From Rutidosis leptorrhynchoides (lineage: Eukaryota > Streptophyta > Magnoliopsida > Asterales > Asteraceae): a stretch of 64,000 nt of DNA. The notes below the pieces were generated by a model. It saw only the letters and a list, made by a program, of their open reading frames with translations. It was not told the DNA's origin and searched no databases. Location: contig NC_092338.1 of assembly GCF_046630445.1 (NCBI RefSeq), positions 207,659,501-207,723,500 of the forward strand. Reading direction: 5' to 3'. Position numbers and translations under genes: made by a program. This document shows, piece after piece, positions 25,789-36,923 of the stretch; position 1 is the first letter of the stretch, and every line of letters begins with the position of its first letter.

Positions 25789-27465
25789 TCAAACTGGCCC
25801 ACTACATCCTGGTTCTTTCAAAATCCCTCTACTTTTCATCACTGCTCGTATTCTTGATACGTCATTCCATCTACCATTAAAAGCATACACGTTCGATAAG
25901 AGCGTATACGCAGCACTACAGTCCGGATCTATGTTAAATACGGCTTCTGCAGCTCTTTCAGCCAACTTTAAATCTGGATGCATCTTACAAGCACTAAGCA
26001 ACGATAACCAAATAGACGTATTTGGTTCCATTGGCATACTTTTAATTACCTCAGCAGCTTCATTTAACTTCCCACTACGCCCTAATATATCCACCATACA
26101 CGCATAATGTTCAAGATTCACCTTCACAGGTTTATACCTAAACAAGAAATTAAAAAAGCATCTTCCTGTATCCAACATTCCCGAACGACTACACGCAGAT
26201 AGTATCCCGGTATACGTTATATCATCAGGCGGGACCCCATAACGTATCATTCGGCTAAAAATTACAAGACCCCACATACCATAACCATGTTGTGCACAAC
26301 CAACAATCATCGAGTTCCACGAAACAATATTCTTATTTCCTATTGCATTAAATACAGACAGCGCGTCACTTATATTCCCACATTTGGCATACAAAACAAC
26401 AAGTGAATTACCTACAAACACATCAGTTTCAAGCCCTAGTTTAATAGCTGCTCCATTAATAGCTTTCCCTGTATCTAAATCTTCCAATTCACAACACGAA
26501 TTTAACACACTCGTAAATGAAGATTGATTAGGAAGAACACCTATTCTAAACATTTCAGAAAATACCTCTAATGCCTTGTCGTGTTTTTCATTTAAACTAT
26601 ATCCAGTTAAAAGCGATGTCCACACTACCACCGAAGTATGCAACTTTTCCTTAAATACTTTAATACAACTATCGATCTGTTTACAGTGTGCATAAAATGT
26701 GATTAAGGGAGCTGTAATATATGTATCTGAGAGATAACCTAGCTTCAATACATGTCCATGAATCTCAACACCTAAAAGCAAATCCTGTACATTAGCACAA
26801 GCTGTTATTACAGATGAATATGTAACTGAACAAGCCTGAACACCACAACACAACATCTGTTTAAATAAAAGTATTGCTTTTTCGCTCTTTCCAGCTTGAT
26901 TAAGACCACTAATCATTGAACTCCAAGTAATTACACTCCTAGTTGGCATCTCATGAAACAACCTAACAGCATCATCCACTCTTCCATTCATAAAATATCC
27001 ATGAATCATCGAATTCCAAGCAGCTTCGTCTTTCAAAGGCATTATCATAAACAACTGTTCAGCGACTTCAATTCGTCTATGTACCGAAAATCCATTAACC
27101 ATTGTTGTCCACGAGACAACATTTCGTTCAGGCATTTCTTCAAACAGTTTATAGGCTATGTCCAACTTCCCACAATCAAAACAGCCTTTGATTATTGAAT
27201 TCCACGTAACTGAATCTCGAACAGGCATTTCGTCGAACAGTTTCAAGGCGTCATTAAACTGATTATTTCTTAAATAACTTTGAATCGATTTTGTGCATGA
27301 ATAAACATCTGGACATGAAGGTTTGGTTGTAAAGCTAAGAGCTTTGTTCTGATTTTGGTTTATGGAATGATCAAATGATATCGGAGAGTACGCAAGGGTA
27401 GTTTGCTTGACATGATTTAAAAACATATAAAATGATGTTTGTTGAACTTTGAATCTTCTAATCAT
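25789..27465 (-). CDS. PLS-class pentatricopeptide repeat protein (E-type)
   Basis: PLS-class PPR proteins bind organellar RNA one base per repeat and mostly specify C-to-U editing sites in mitochondria or chloroplasts. This intronless gene encodes 558 residues. The N-terminus (MIRRFKVQQTSFYMFLNHVK) is basic and Ser/Thr/Tyr-rich, consistent with organelle import. Repeats run from about residue 55 to 455, with typical signatures such as DALKLFDEMPVRDSVTWNSI, VVSWTTMVNGF, LVVLYAKCG and VSWNSMIVG. An E1-like motif follows (IWLSLLSACKMHPDL to YTLLSNVYAFNGRWNDV). The protein ends just after EPGCS, where E2 and often a DYW deaminase would follow, and I see no continuation in any downstream frame. 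It resembles Arabidopsis At5g46460 by recollection only. A Harbinger-type element ends about 85 bp upstream of the ATG. Confidence 0.9.
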   Translation of the reverse strand: MIRRFKVQQTSFYMFLNHVKQTTLAYSPISFDHSINQNQNKALSFTTKPSCPDVYSCTKSIQSYLRNNQFNDALKLFDEMPVRDSVTWNSIIKGCFDCGKLDIAYKLFEEMPERNVVSWTTMVNGFSVHRRIEVAEQLFMIMPLKDEAAWNSMIHGYFMNGRVDDAVRLFHEMPTRSVITWSSMISGLNQAGKSEKAILLFKQMLCCGVQACSVTYSSVITACANVQDLLLGVEIHGHVLKLGYLSDTYITAPLITFYAHCKQIDSCIKVFKEKLHTSVVVWTSLLTGYSLNEKHDKALEVFSEMFRIGVLPNQSSFTSVLNSCCELEDLDTGKAINGAAIKLGLETDVFVGNSLVVLYAKCGNISDALSVFNAIGNKNIVSWNSMIVGCAQHGYGMWGLVIFSRMIRYGVPPDDITYTGILSACSRSGMLDTGRCFFNFLFRYKPVKVNLEHYACMVDILGRSGKLNEAAEVIKSMPMEPNTSIWLSLLSACKMHPDLKLAERAAEAVFNIDPDCSAAYTLLSNVYAFNGRWNDVSRIRAVMKSRGILKEPGCSGPV

Positions 27466-27549
27466 GACTGTAACTGAATCTAGTATATACAGTAGTAGTT
27501 ACTAGTGTCTTGCAGGTGTTTTCTTTTGTAAAAATTATTATTACTCTTA

Positions 27550-28385
27550 GGGTTTGTTTACTTTTTTCTCATTAAGTTTTGTATAGATATAAATGGCAGT
27601 ATGAATAAGGATGATTATATGTAGTAATCACTCAATAAAAAATGCCGTTTACTTTTTGTGCTAAATAAATTGCCTGAATGATGAAAATTACTATTTTAAC
27701 CCTAACAAAAAAACATTTTCTCAGTTTAATGTTATCGAAACCCACAAAATCATAAAATTTGATGGCATTCTGATTTACAAGGCATTTCATTGTTCACAAA
27801 ATACAGAGTATGTTTAGTATGTTTACACGAACTAAGGTATTACGCATGACACCATTTTTATCTATGTAATTTTCACAGCACAATAACCTAAAAATTGTAA
27901 AATTAAAAATTCATAGGAATTAAAGAATTCAGTGGTGACGATTGTAACAAAGATGTGGTGATCGGCGAGGATTCCGATATCGGGATCCACATCTTAGTTG
28001 TGTGTTCTAGACTTCCGGTTAAGGTTCCGACACCTACTTCAGCTCTTATAGAATTTTTGTTTGTGTTCGTTGAATTTGTGATATTCCGTTTTTCATGTTT
28101 CTTGTGTTTTAATTTCGTAGTTGAAATTATATACAATAATTTTATGTCAGGTGAAAGAAGAAATTGTAGTGGTGGGGATGAAGCAGAAATATAATTTAAA
28201 GGAAGAGGAGAAGGGCAATGTGGTAAAGGGTATGATCCATATGGGGACAAGTGTGCTTTTGGCGGTGACCCACAAAGCTCTCTATAATGACATTTGAATA
28301 ATTTAAGCTAAAAGTAAACAGCTTTTTTTTTACCGAATAAGCTTTTAATACAACTCAGCCCATTAATTCAAAAGTAAACAGGCCC
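27550..28385. mobile_element. Non-autonomous Harbinger/Tourist-type element
   Basis: The ends are GGGTTTGTTTACTTTT and, reading inward from the right, GGGCCTGTTTACTTTT, flanked by TTA at 27547-27549 and 28386-28388. The 836-bp element has no transposase. Overlapping open frames at 27903-28250 (both strands) have no recognisable domain and are not called. Its TIRs differ from those of the 19951-23633 Harbinger, so it belongs to another family. It lies right at the 5' side of the PPR gene. Confidence 0.7.
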
Positions 28386-28441
28386 TTACTAATAGTAACA
28401 TACTGTAAACCTGTACTACTCCAGTACTCCGTACTAGTTTC

Positions 28442-28444
<3 letters not shown>

Positions 28445-28524
<80 letters not shown>

Positions 28525-28527
28525 CAT
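28445..28527. repeat. (AT)n microsatellite
   Basis: An AT run with a few CA interruptions, directly left of a poly-T that ends a minus-strand LINE. Confidence 0.9.
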
Positions 28528-31500
28528 TTTTTTTTGGCAAAAAACGGAATGTATTAAATAGATTTTCACGAAACTGTGAAAATTGATCAGTACATAGCGG
28601 CTCGTTTTAGGCTTACATGAAACTACCAGCCTCTCAAGTCTTGCATTTGCAACAAAATAAACATACAATCACAGTAGCAAACACATTAGCAATCCCAGAA
28701 GCAATTTTATGAGTCTGACTTGAACTTCCTTCTAGATTTGAGAAACAAACTGTAGTGACCCGAACTTTTCCATGTTTATATATATATTAAATGAAATTGT
28801 TATTTTACATGATTAAGTGTTTTCAACATGTTAAGCAATCAAACTTGTTAAGACTTGATTAATTGAAATAGGTTTCATATAGACAATTGATCACCCAAGT
28901 TGACCGGTGATTCACAAACGTTAAAACTTGTAATAACTATATGATGACATATATATGGTTATATATATAGTTAACATGATATTATGATAAGTAAACATAT
29001 CATTAAGTATATTAACAATGAACTACATATGTAAAAACAAGACTACTAACTTAATGATTTTGAAACGGGACATATATGTAACGATTATCGTTGTAACGAC
29101 ATTTAATGTATATATATCATATTAAGAGATATTCGTACATCATAATATCATGATAATATAATAATTTAAAATCTCTTTTGATATTATAAATATTAGGTTA
29201 ACAACATTTAACAAGATCGTTAACCTAAAGGTTTCAAAACAACACTTACATGTAACGACTAACGATGACTTAACGACTCAGTTAAAATGTATATACATGT
29301 AGTGTTTTAATATGTATTCATACACTTTTGAAAGACTTTAAGACACTTATCAAAATACTTCTACTTAACAAAAATGCTTACAATTACATCCTCGTTCAGT
29401 TTCATCAACAATTCTACTCGTATGCACCCGTATTTGTACTCGTACAATACACAGCTTTTAGATGTATGTACTATTGGTATATACACTCCAATGATCAGCT
29501 CTTAGCAGCCCATGTGAGTCACCTAACACATGTGGGAACCATCATTTGGCAACTAGCATGAAATATCTCATAAAATTACAAAAATATGAGTAATCATTCA
29601 TGACTTATTTACATGAAAACAAAATTACATATCCTTTATATCTAATCCATACACCAACGACCAAAAACACCTATAAACACTTTCATTCTTCAATTTTCTT
29701 CATCTAATTGATCTCTCTCAAGTTCTATCTTCAAGTTCTAAGTGTTCTTCATAAATTCCAAAAGTTCTAGTTTCATAAAATCAAGAATACTTCCAAGATT
29801 GCAAGTTTACTTCCAAGTTTTCTAAATCCATTCCAAGTAATCATCCAAGATCAAGAAACCTTTGTTACTTACAGTAGGTTATCTTTCTAATACAAGGTAA
29901 TAATCATATTCAAACTTTAATTCAATTTCTATAACTATAACAATCTTATTTCGAGTGGAAATCTTACTTGAAATTGTTTTCGTGTCATGATTCTGCTTCA
30001 AGAACTTTCAAGCCATCCAAGGATCCTTTGAAGCTAGATCCATTTTTCTCATTTCCAGTAGGTTTATCCAAGGAACTTGAGGTAGTAATGATGTTCATAA
30101 CATCATTCGATTCATACATAAAAAGCTGTCTTATTCAACGTTATAAACTTGTAATCACTAGAACATAGTTTAGTTAATTCTAAACTTGTTCGCAAATAAA
30201 GTTAATCCTTCTAACTAGACTTTTAAAATCAATTAAACACATGTTCTATATCTATATGATATGCTAACTTAATGATTTAAAAACCGAAAACACGATAAAC
30301 ACCATAAAACTGGATATACGCCGTCGTAGTAAAATCGGGGGCTGTTTTGGTTGGGATAATTAAAAGCTAAGAAGAACTTTGATTTAAAAGCTATACTTCT
30401 GGAAAAATGATTTTTCTTATGAACATGAAACTATATCCAAAAATCATGGTTAAACTCAAAGTGAAAGTATGTTTTTCAAAATGGTCATCAAGATGTCGTT
30501 CTTTCGACAGAAATGACTACCTCTTTCAAAAACGACTTTTAACTTGTATTTCCGACTATAAACTTATACTTTTTATATTTAGATTCATAAATTTAAGTTC
30601 AATACGAAACCGTGGCCACTGGAATCACTCAAAATGGATTAGAAACGAAGAAATGGCGAGTAAAACAAGATTGATAAAAACTACTCATTTTACCTACGTG
30701 AAAGTTAGTAATAAATCTATTCCAACCATAACCTAATCAACTTATATTGTATATTATGTAATCTTGAGATACCATAGACACGTATACAATGTTTCGACCT
30801 ATCATGTCGACCCATCTATATATATATTGTGGAACAACCATAGACACTCTATATGTGAATGTTGGAGTTAGCTATACAGGGTTGAGGTTGATTCCAAAAT
30901 ATATATATATATAGTTTGAGATGTGATCAATACTGAGATACATATACACTGGGTCGTGGATTGATTTAAGATAATATTTATCGATTTATTTATGTACATC
31001 TAACTGTGGACAACTAGTTGTAGGTTACTAACGAGGACAGCTGACTTAATAAACTTAAAACATCAAAATGTATTAAAAGTTTTGTAAATACATTTTGAAC
31101 ATACTTTGATATATATGTATATATTGTTATAGGTTTGTAAATCAACCAGTGGCCAAGTCTTACTTCCTGACGAAGTAAAAATCTGTGAAAGTGAGTTTCA
31201 TTTGCTCCCTTTTACTCTTTATATTTTTGGGACTGAGAATACATGCGCTGTTTTTACAACTGCCTTATTAAATGCTTTTGAAATATATTTTGAACTGCGA
31301 ATACATGCAAATGCTTTATTAACTATTTTACAATATTTATATGCGTGAGTTTCATTTGCCTTTTTACCCTTTATATTTTTGGGCTGAGAATACATGCGCA
31401 ATTTTTATAAATGTTTTACGAAATAGACACAAGTAATCGAAACTACATTATATGGTTGAATTATCAAAATCGAATATGCCCCTTTTTATTAAGTCTGGTA

Positions 31501-32880
31501 ATCTAAGAATTAGGGAACAGACACCCTAATTGACGCGAACTCTAAAGATAGATCTATCGGGCCCCATCCAAAGTACCGGATGCTTTAGTACTTCGAAATT
31601 TATATCATGTCCGAAGGAGGATCCCGGAATGATGGGGATATTCTTAAATGCATATTGTGAATGTCGGTTACCAGGTGTTCAATCCATATGAATGATATTT
31701 TTTGTTTCTATGTATGGGATGTGTATTGAAATATGAAATCTTGTGGTCTATTGTTACGATTTGATATATATAGGTTAAACCTATAACTCACCAACATTTT
31801 TGTTGACGTTTAAAGCATGTTTATTCTCAGGTGAATACTAAGAGCTTCCGCTATTGCATACTAAAATAAGGACAAGATTTGGAGTCCATGTTTGTATGAT
31901 ATTGTGTAAAAACTGCATTCAAGAAACTGATTTCGATGTAACAAATTTGTATTGTAAACCATTATGTAATGGTCGTGTGTAAACAGGATATTTTAGATTA
32001 TCATTATTTGATAATCTACGTAAAGCTTTTTAAACCTTCTTTATGAAATAAAGGTTATGGTTTGTTTTAAAAATGAATGCAGTCTTTGAAAAACGTCTCA
32101 TATAGAGGTCAAAACCTCGCAACGAAATCAATTAATATGGAACGTTTTTAATCAATAAGAACGGGACATTTCACAAACACCTTATCTTCTTACAATAGCA
32201 ACAAAGGTTAGGACGACCATATATAGAATTGATTACTCGAACAAATCTTAGAATTCACTAGCCATTGAAGCACCTTGAACTTTGTGTGAGTAGCTATTGC
32301 GGCCCAACATGAATACTTCCCATTAAACACGACATCATTCCTAGCAATCCATATTGCGCATAAGGTAGCCGGTACGATTAGACCCCAAAACCCGCTAGCT
32401 TTTATACCAATATCACAATTCCAATCTAACGAAAACTCCACAATCGAAGATGGCATAACCCAATTGACATTCCACCAATTAAACAATGTTGCCCACAACT
32501 TGTGTGTCCAGGAACAATGTAAAAGAAGATGATTTATAGATTCAATGTTACTCCAGCACCATACGCAATTGTCATTCGAATCATCTCTTAAGCAATGTCT
32601 ATAGCTTAAGACCTCTTTAACCGGAACGCCCTCTTGAATAGCGATCCAATGAAAAATAGCAACCTTAGAAGGCACTTTTGCATACCATGTGTCCAACAAA
32701 GTGCCTAGCCAATTTTGTGCTTGGAAGTTGGCTTAAGTTTGAAAATAATCTTCCTTCCAACATGAAATCAAGCCTCCCGAACGACCCCGAGATGCCACTT
32801 GAACCCCATTAATTTCCACATTTCTCTTTATCTTTAGTGCCAAGTCCCCTAGTGTTCCATGTAGCTATGTTCATTGTTTT
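28528..32880 (-). mobile_element. Internally shortened LINE, split by a solo LTR
   Basis: On the minus strand the element ends with poly-A (poly-T at 28528-28536) after a plant LINE-type tail. It is interrupted by the solo LTR (28751-32173) and resumes at 32174. The frame at 32699-32208 encodes the C-terminal zinc-binding region of a LINE reverse transcriptase (FHWIAIQEGVP, CVWCWSNIESINHLLLHCSW). Just beyond it, the start of the endonuclease ORF is readable on the minus strand from 32874 (MNIATWNTRGLG, later SGGLISCW). The whole polymerase domain that should lie between is missing, so this is an internal-deletion derivative. The limit at about 32880 is approximate. Confidence 0.75.
28751..32173 (+). 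repeat. Solo LTR, 3.4 kb, with target duplication
   Basis: It begins TGTAGTGACCCGAAC and ends GGGACATTTCA, flanked on both sides by CAAAC (28746-28750 and 32174-32178). No internal retroelement sequence follows, so it is the product of LTR-LTR recombination. Its last about 1 kb resembles the LTR ends of LARD A and B (GAGTTTCATTTGC, ACCAGGTGTTCAAT and TCTCAGGTG motifs), so it is a sister family. Small open frames inside are not genes. Confidence 0.9.
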
Positions 32881-33197
32881 GATTTGTTAGGCCTTTCGAG
32901 ACTATCAAACATACTAGTTTTGTTTTTATCATCAAGTTAAATCTGTTAATTTTAAGGGTTTCAGGTTTTTTAAACAAATTTTATATACAGATTATTTATT
33001 ATTTATTGAATTCCACGATCAATTGTACTTGTTGCACCATAATTTCATGATTTTTTTCTTCTTAAATATCCCTTGAAAAATTATAACAAGAAACTTTAAA
33101 TTTTTTTTGCAAACCTATCATTAAAGGCGTTTTAGTAAATTTTAGTGGAATAAATAAAAGTGAAGTTGAAAATATCAATCCCCTATTTAATAGCAAC
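32881..33197. other. Unassigned AT-rich spacer
   Basis: No gene or repeat that I can support; it may hold upstream LINE sequence. Confidence 0.4.
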
Positions 33198-33213
33198 AAA
33201 TCACTCAGTCTCT

Positions 33214-33856
33214 TTATTTTCTGAAAAGTAACAATTATATTAAACCAAAAATACATGTTACAAGGAGATGAGGCTGGCCCAACAAACGGCCCAACCACTC
33301 AAAAGTAGTCCAACCCATACTAACTAAATTACATTCCTAAAACAAAATAGAACACGAACAAAACAAGATCAGATGCCGAAATTGCATCACACATCTACGG
33401 CTGGATAGGCACACATTCCAGTCAATATTGATTCCTTTTTTTTAAAGGCAAGTAGATTTTATTATTAAGAATAAAAAAGTACACGAATAAAAACTAGCAA
33501 GGAGCTAGACAATACACGAACCAACACATAACCTCATAAAAAGGACGCACGCACACACAAAGGCTCGAAACTAAAGAAGACACACAGTCACGAGGACACG
33601 ACACGACAACTAAAAAACTATGTTTTCGAGTCCGATGACGCGCAAGAAGAGCAACACGAGCAACAACCAATATCCTCTTCCGAGCAACAACGAAGGATTG
33701 TCTCGAAGAAACTCATTAATACTATACGTTGAGAAGTTTCCGCAATTCCACCATCTATGAATACATGACCATATCTCTAGTACACAATTGCAAAAAGTAA
33801 GTGTATGTTCCACTGATTCTAAGTCATCGTTACAAAGAAGACGTCGAACACTGTGG
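33214..33856 (-). mobile_element. Truncated LINE tails sharing one target duplication
   Basis: The minus-strand frame at 33862-33610 reads as the end of a LINE zinc-binding domain (LLCNDDLESVEHTLTFC, then EIWSCIHRWW). A poly-T at 33439-33446 marks its 3' end. A further 225 bp to the left (33214-33438) looks like another 3' tail. AAATCACTC[A/C]GTCTCT occurs at 33198-33213 and 33857-33872, so the composite seems to have one target duplication. Confidence 0.6.
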
Positions 33857-33872
33857 AAATCACTCCGTCTCT

Positions 33873-34920
33873 ATTATTTTAGCTTTTAAGAATCATTTTT
33901 GTTTATAAATTGTGTTCAAATATTATTATTATTTATATTATATGAATGAATATTTGATAAACATATGATATTTGAAGATATTTTAACATGATTTCAAACG
34001 TGTTTCGTTATCATAATTTTTTTTTTTATCATACGAAAAAATCATCCCCTTTCAGATTCCTAATAAACCTTACTTCTTTGAGGATTCACTAGTATCGAGT
34101 TATGCTGATCAAATTCCACACACACAATTTCGCAAAGATCAAACACCCTCTCATTAGCATCTCGCAAGAGATGTTAATCAATTAATTCATCCTTTCTTCG
34201 CACAGGAACGCATTGATGAGCCCGAATGCAAAACTTATAAATTCCAAAACTGCAACTAAATCACCCCCGACTATAACCGACTAATATATTTATCCTACCT
34301 TAACCAAACACAATATCAACCTAACCCTCCTGACATCTCATCATGTCGCGACTAGATACCATGGTGCCTCGTGTCTCAAACTTCATAATTGTGTCGCAAA
34401 ATAAGAAAATCATTTCGTGATTCAATTCAACTAATAATATATTAATTTATCAATACATGTAGACCATAATCGAATTCAAAATCAAAATCTGAATTAAAAA
34501 TGGACTTTTTGTGGTTAATTTGTTCAAATATTATTTTTTTGGTTTTTGATTTTAACCAAAAACAGGCATAATCAAATTCGGTGTTTAGTTTAGTTTTAAT
34601 TTCAAATTCTAATTTCGATTTCAATTAAGTATCCGATTTTGTTCCAGAAATGTAGAAACCAAATAAATTGATAATAAAGTCTCTAGATCGGCCCGATAAA
34701 CACTCAAATTCTAAGCGCCTCACGTAAGGAACCCATTCAAAAGTAAATTATTAATCTAAGAATGTTTGTGCAAAAGCCTTAACCAAAGAATATACCATCT
34801 TTTAAACTCATCTTACCTTATTAAAACCCTTATGACATCAACTTTACAACCCCACAAAGCCCTGTCACAAACAATCCTTAACAAGAAAAGAACCAAAATA
34901 TACATTGTTAAATAACACAA
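33873..34920. other. Intergenic spacer upstream of the PM19-like gene
   Basis: AT-rich sequence with no gene that I can support. The 60-codon minus-strand frame at 34442-34624 is low complexity. Confidence 0.5.
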
Positions 34921-34924
34921 ACCA

Positions 34925-34932
34925 TCTATAAG
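34925..34932 (+). promoter_or_regulatory. Possible TATA box of the PM19-like gene
   Basis: TCTATAAG lies 77 bp before the start codon, a plausible distance for a plant TATA box with a short leader. Confidence 0.4.
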
Positions 34933-35008
34933 AACATACACTTTCAACCTTAATCAAAATATCTCTGACATTCAGAAACCGTGATCTCTAATAGCTCGCA
35001 CCCTAAAA

Positions 35009-35832
35009 ATGGCTAACGGGCAAATGAGATCGGTAGCCTCACTCCTTATGGTCTTAAACTTTTGTATGTATGCCATTCTTTTAGGCATTGGTGGTTGGGC
35101 TATGAATCGAGCCATTGACCATGGTTTCATCATAGGTTCGTGCTCTTAATAAACTCTCATGTATGTATATATAATCAATTAATCTCTTGTTCGTATATAT
35201 AGATTATACTAATTACTACGGTTTTGTAATGTGTGTGATATGACATTAACAGGTCCAGGATTTGATTTACCTGCTCATTTCTCGCCAATTTACTTCCCAA
35301 TGGGAAATGCAGCCACTGGTTTCTTTGTAACATTCACGTTGATTGCGGCTGTTGTTGGCGTTGCATCAATTTTAGTTGGATTCAATCATTATCGTTTATG
35401 GGATTCAAGCAGCAGACCCGCAGCCGTTTCATCTGCTCTTATTGCATGGGCCCTCACTGTTCTTGCCATGGGGTAAATTTTGTTACCTCAAAATTTTACT
35501 AGTTAACATTTTTCTTTTTTGTGCACATGGCATGCTCGTGTAAACAATATGTATAATATTGTTATGAACTTTAATTAAACGTGTTTTTTTTTGGGTAACG
35601 TGTTTACACATGAAATATTTCAGGTTTGCATGGAAGGAAATCGATATAGCAGGCCGAAATGCACGCTTGGTGAGCTTATAATTAAGTTTCTTAAATGTAA
35701 TTTATGTAAAAATTAAAAAGTTTCATGAGTTTGATCGACTTTGTTAATATTGTATATCAGAGAACGATGGAGGCATTCACAATTATACTCTCTGCAACTC
35801 AACTTATATACGTAGCTGCCCTTTACGGTTGA
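35009..35832 (+). CDS. PM19L: AWPM-19-like (PM19) plasma membrane protein
   Basis: The AWPM-19/PM19 family are small four-helix plasma membrane proteins induced by abscisic acid, with roles in seed dormancy, osmotic stress and possibly ABA transport. Four exons fit GT..AG rules: 35009-35135, 35253-35472, 35624-35669 and 35761-35832, giving 154 residues, normal for the family. Hydrophobic segments lie at about residues 9-31, 64-86, 100-118 and 135-153. Family motifs are visible: HFSPIYFPMGNAATGFFV, SSALIAWALTVLAMG, AWKEIDI and TIILSATQL. There is no cleavable signal peptide; the first helix probably acts as anchor. The frame is intact and the splice sites are clean. It is the only host gene between two LINE-rich regions. 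Function is by family resemblance. Confidence 0.9.
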
Positions 35833-36166
35833 TCGATTTGGTGGAGTTGAGGGATTACAACAGCCAATATATTCGTGATTTGTTGAAGAGTGTTGGTGTC
35901 TATAGGCGTGTGCTTGGGGATATAACTTTCTTTTCAAAATTGTTATCTTTCTTTTTCTTTTTTGGATTTAATTATTTTCACACTATTAACGATATGCTCA
36001 TTGATGTAATATGACTGTATCTATGAAATGTAATAACGATTGCCATGAATACAATCAATTAATGTTAATTATTAAGGTCTCGAGTTTTTTTTTTTTTTTT
36101 TTTTTTTTTTCAAAAATAACGATAACTATTATAATCAAAACACTTTCATCAAATGATCAAAATGAA

Positions 36167-36528
36167 TCCACTCATGGCTTGACATCTCTATTCCCCTCAT
36201 GGATTCTGTCGAAGACTTATGGTCATGGATCCACTCAATTCCGCATACTGGTAACAAACGCTTCATTGTTAATGTGGTGGCAATCTCGACCCTTTGACAC
36301 ATTTGGAAGCTCATGAACGGAATCATCTTCAAAGACCATAACACAAGGAAATCTTACGTTTTTGATTATATTGTTTTGTCGTCTTTTAATTGGATTTTTT
36401 CGAGATACCATAAGTCCTCACTTAACTGGACTTCGTGGTTACACTCGCCTTTGTATTCCTTGTAACTTTTCCTTAGCTTCTAGCTAAGTTTTTTTTTATA
36501 TATATTGCCGTTCCAAAAAAAAAAATAT
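36167..36528 (+). mobile_element. 5'-truncated LINE insertion
   Basis: TGATCAAAATGAA flanks it at 36154-36166 and 36529-36541 (13-bp target duplication). The frame encodes the very end of a LINE ORF2 (LWHIWKLMNGIIFK to SWLHSPLYSL), which parallels the end of the large LINE at 41020-41094. A 3' tail and poly-A (about 36515-36525) follow. Confidence 0.85.
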
Positions 36529-36621
36529 TGATCAAAATGAAAGTGTCCATCAATCAAGCATTACAAAGACAAGAACTGAAGGACCACAGAACTAAGAAAA
36601 CGAAAACAAAAGCCACGACCA

Positions 36622-36814
36622 TTTGTAGCGACAATTATTTAGTGTAGCTTGATGTATTTGTATGTAGAGTGTGCGATGTATTCTATGATGCTAACTATGA
36701 TGCTAACTTGGCATCTGTGCGAACTATAGCTCCTGATACTAGGAGCTCTACTTGTATGTATATTGAGTTATAAATGAATTATTGCTTTTCAAAAAAAAAA
36801 AAAAAAAAAAAAAA
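36622..36814 (+). mobile_element. Short LINE 3' tail with poly-A
   Basis: CACGACCA at 36614-36621 and 36815-36822 flanks a 193-bp piece that ends in about 24 A after TTATTGCTTTTC, a tail common in plant LINEs. It has no coding region. Confidence 0.7.
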
Positions 36815-36923
36815 CACGACCAAACCTCCGAACTTAAAAACTAGGACCATAACAAATAACAAACAAAACTCACCAAGTAGAACAGAACTAATCAAAGACA
36901 TGTTGGGTTAATGAAGTAGGCAC

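Larger units (their letters stand above)
36086..36912 (-). mobile_element. Minus-strand LINE tail, host of nested insertions
   Basis: A poly-T (36086-36111) begins a minus-strand LINE 3' end that is recognisable in the pieces 36112-36166, 36542-36621 and 36823-36912 once the insertions with target duplications are set aside. The pieces read as one continuous untranslated tail. It may continue past 41178, but I cannot find its 5' limit. Confidence 0.5.

Noticed and set aside
27903-28250. Overlapping open frames on both strands inside the Harbinger-type element
   Set aside because: No domain is recognisable and the two frames mirror each other, so neither is convincing as a captured gene.
35713-35937. 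Minus-strand frame over the last PM19-like exon
   Set aside because: It is a shadow of the spliced plus-strand gene.
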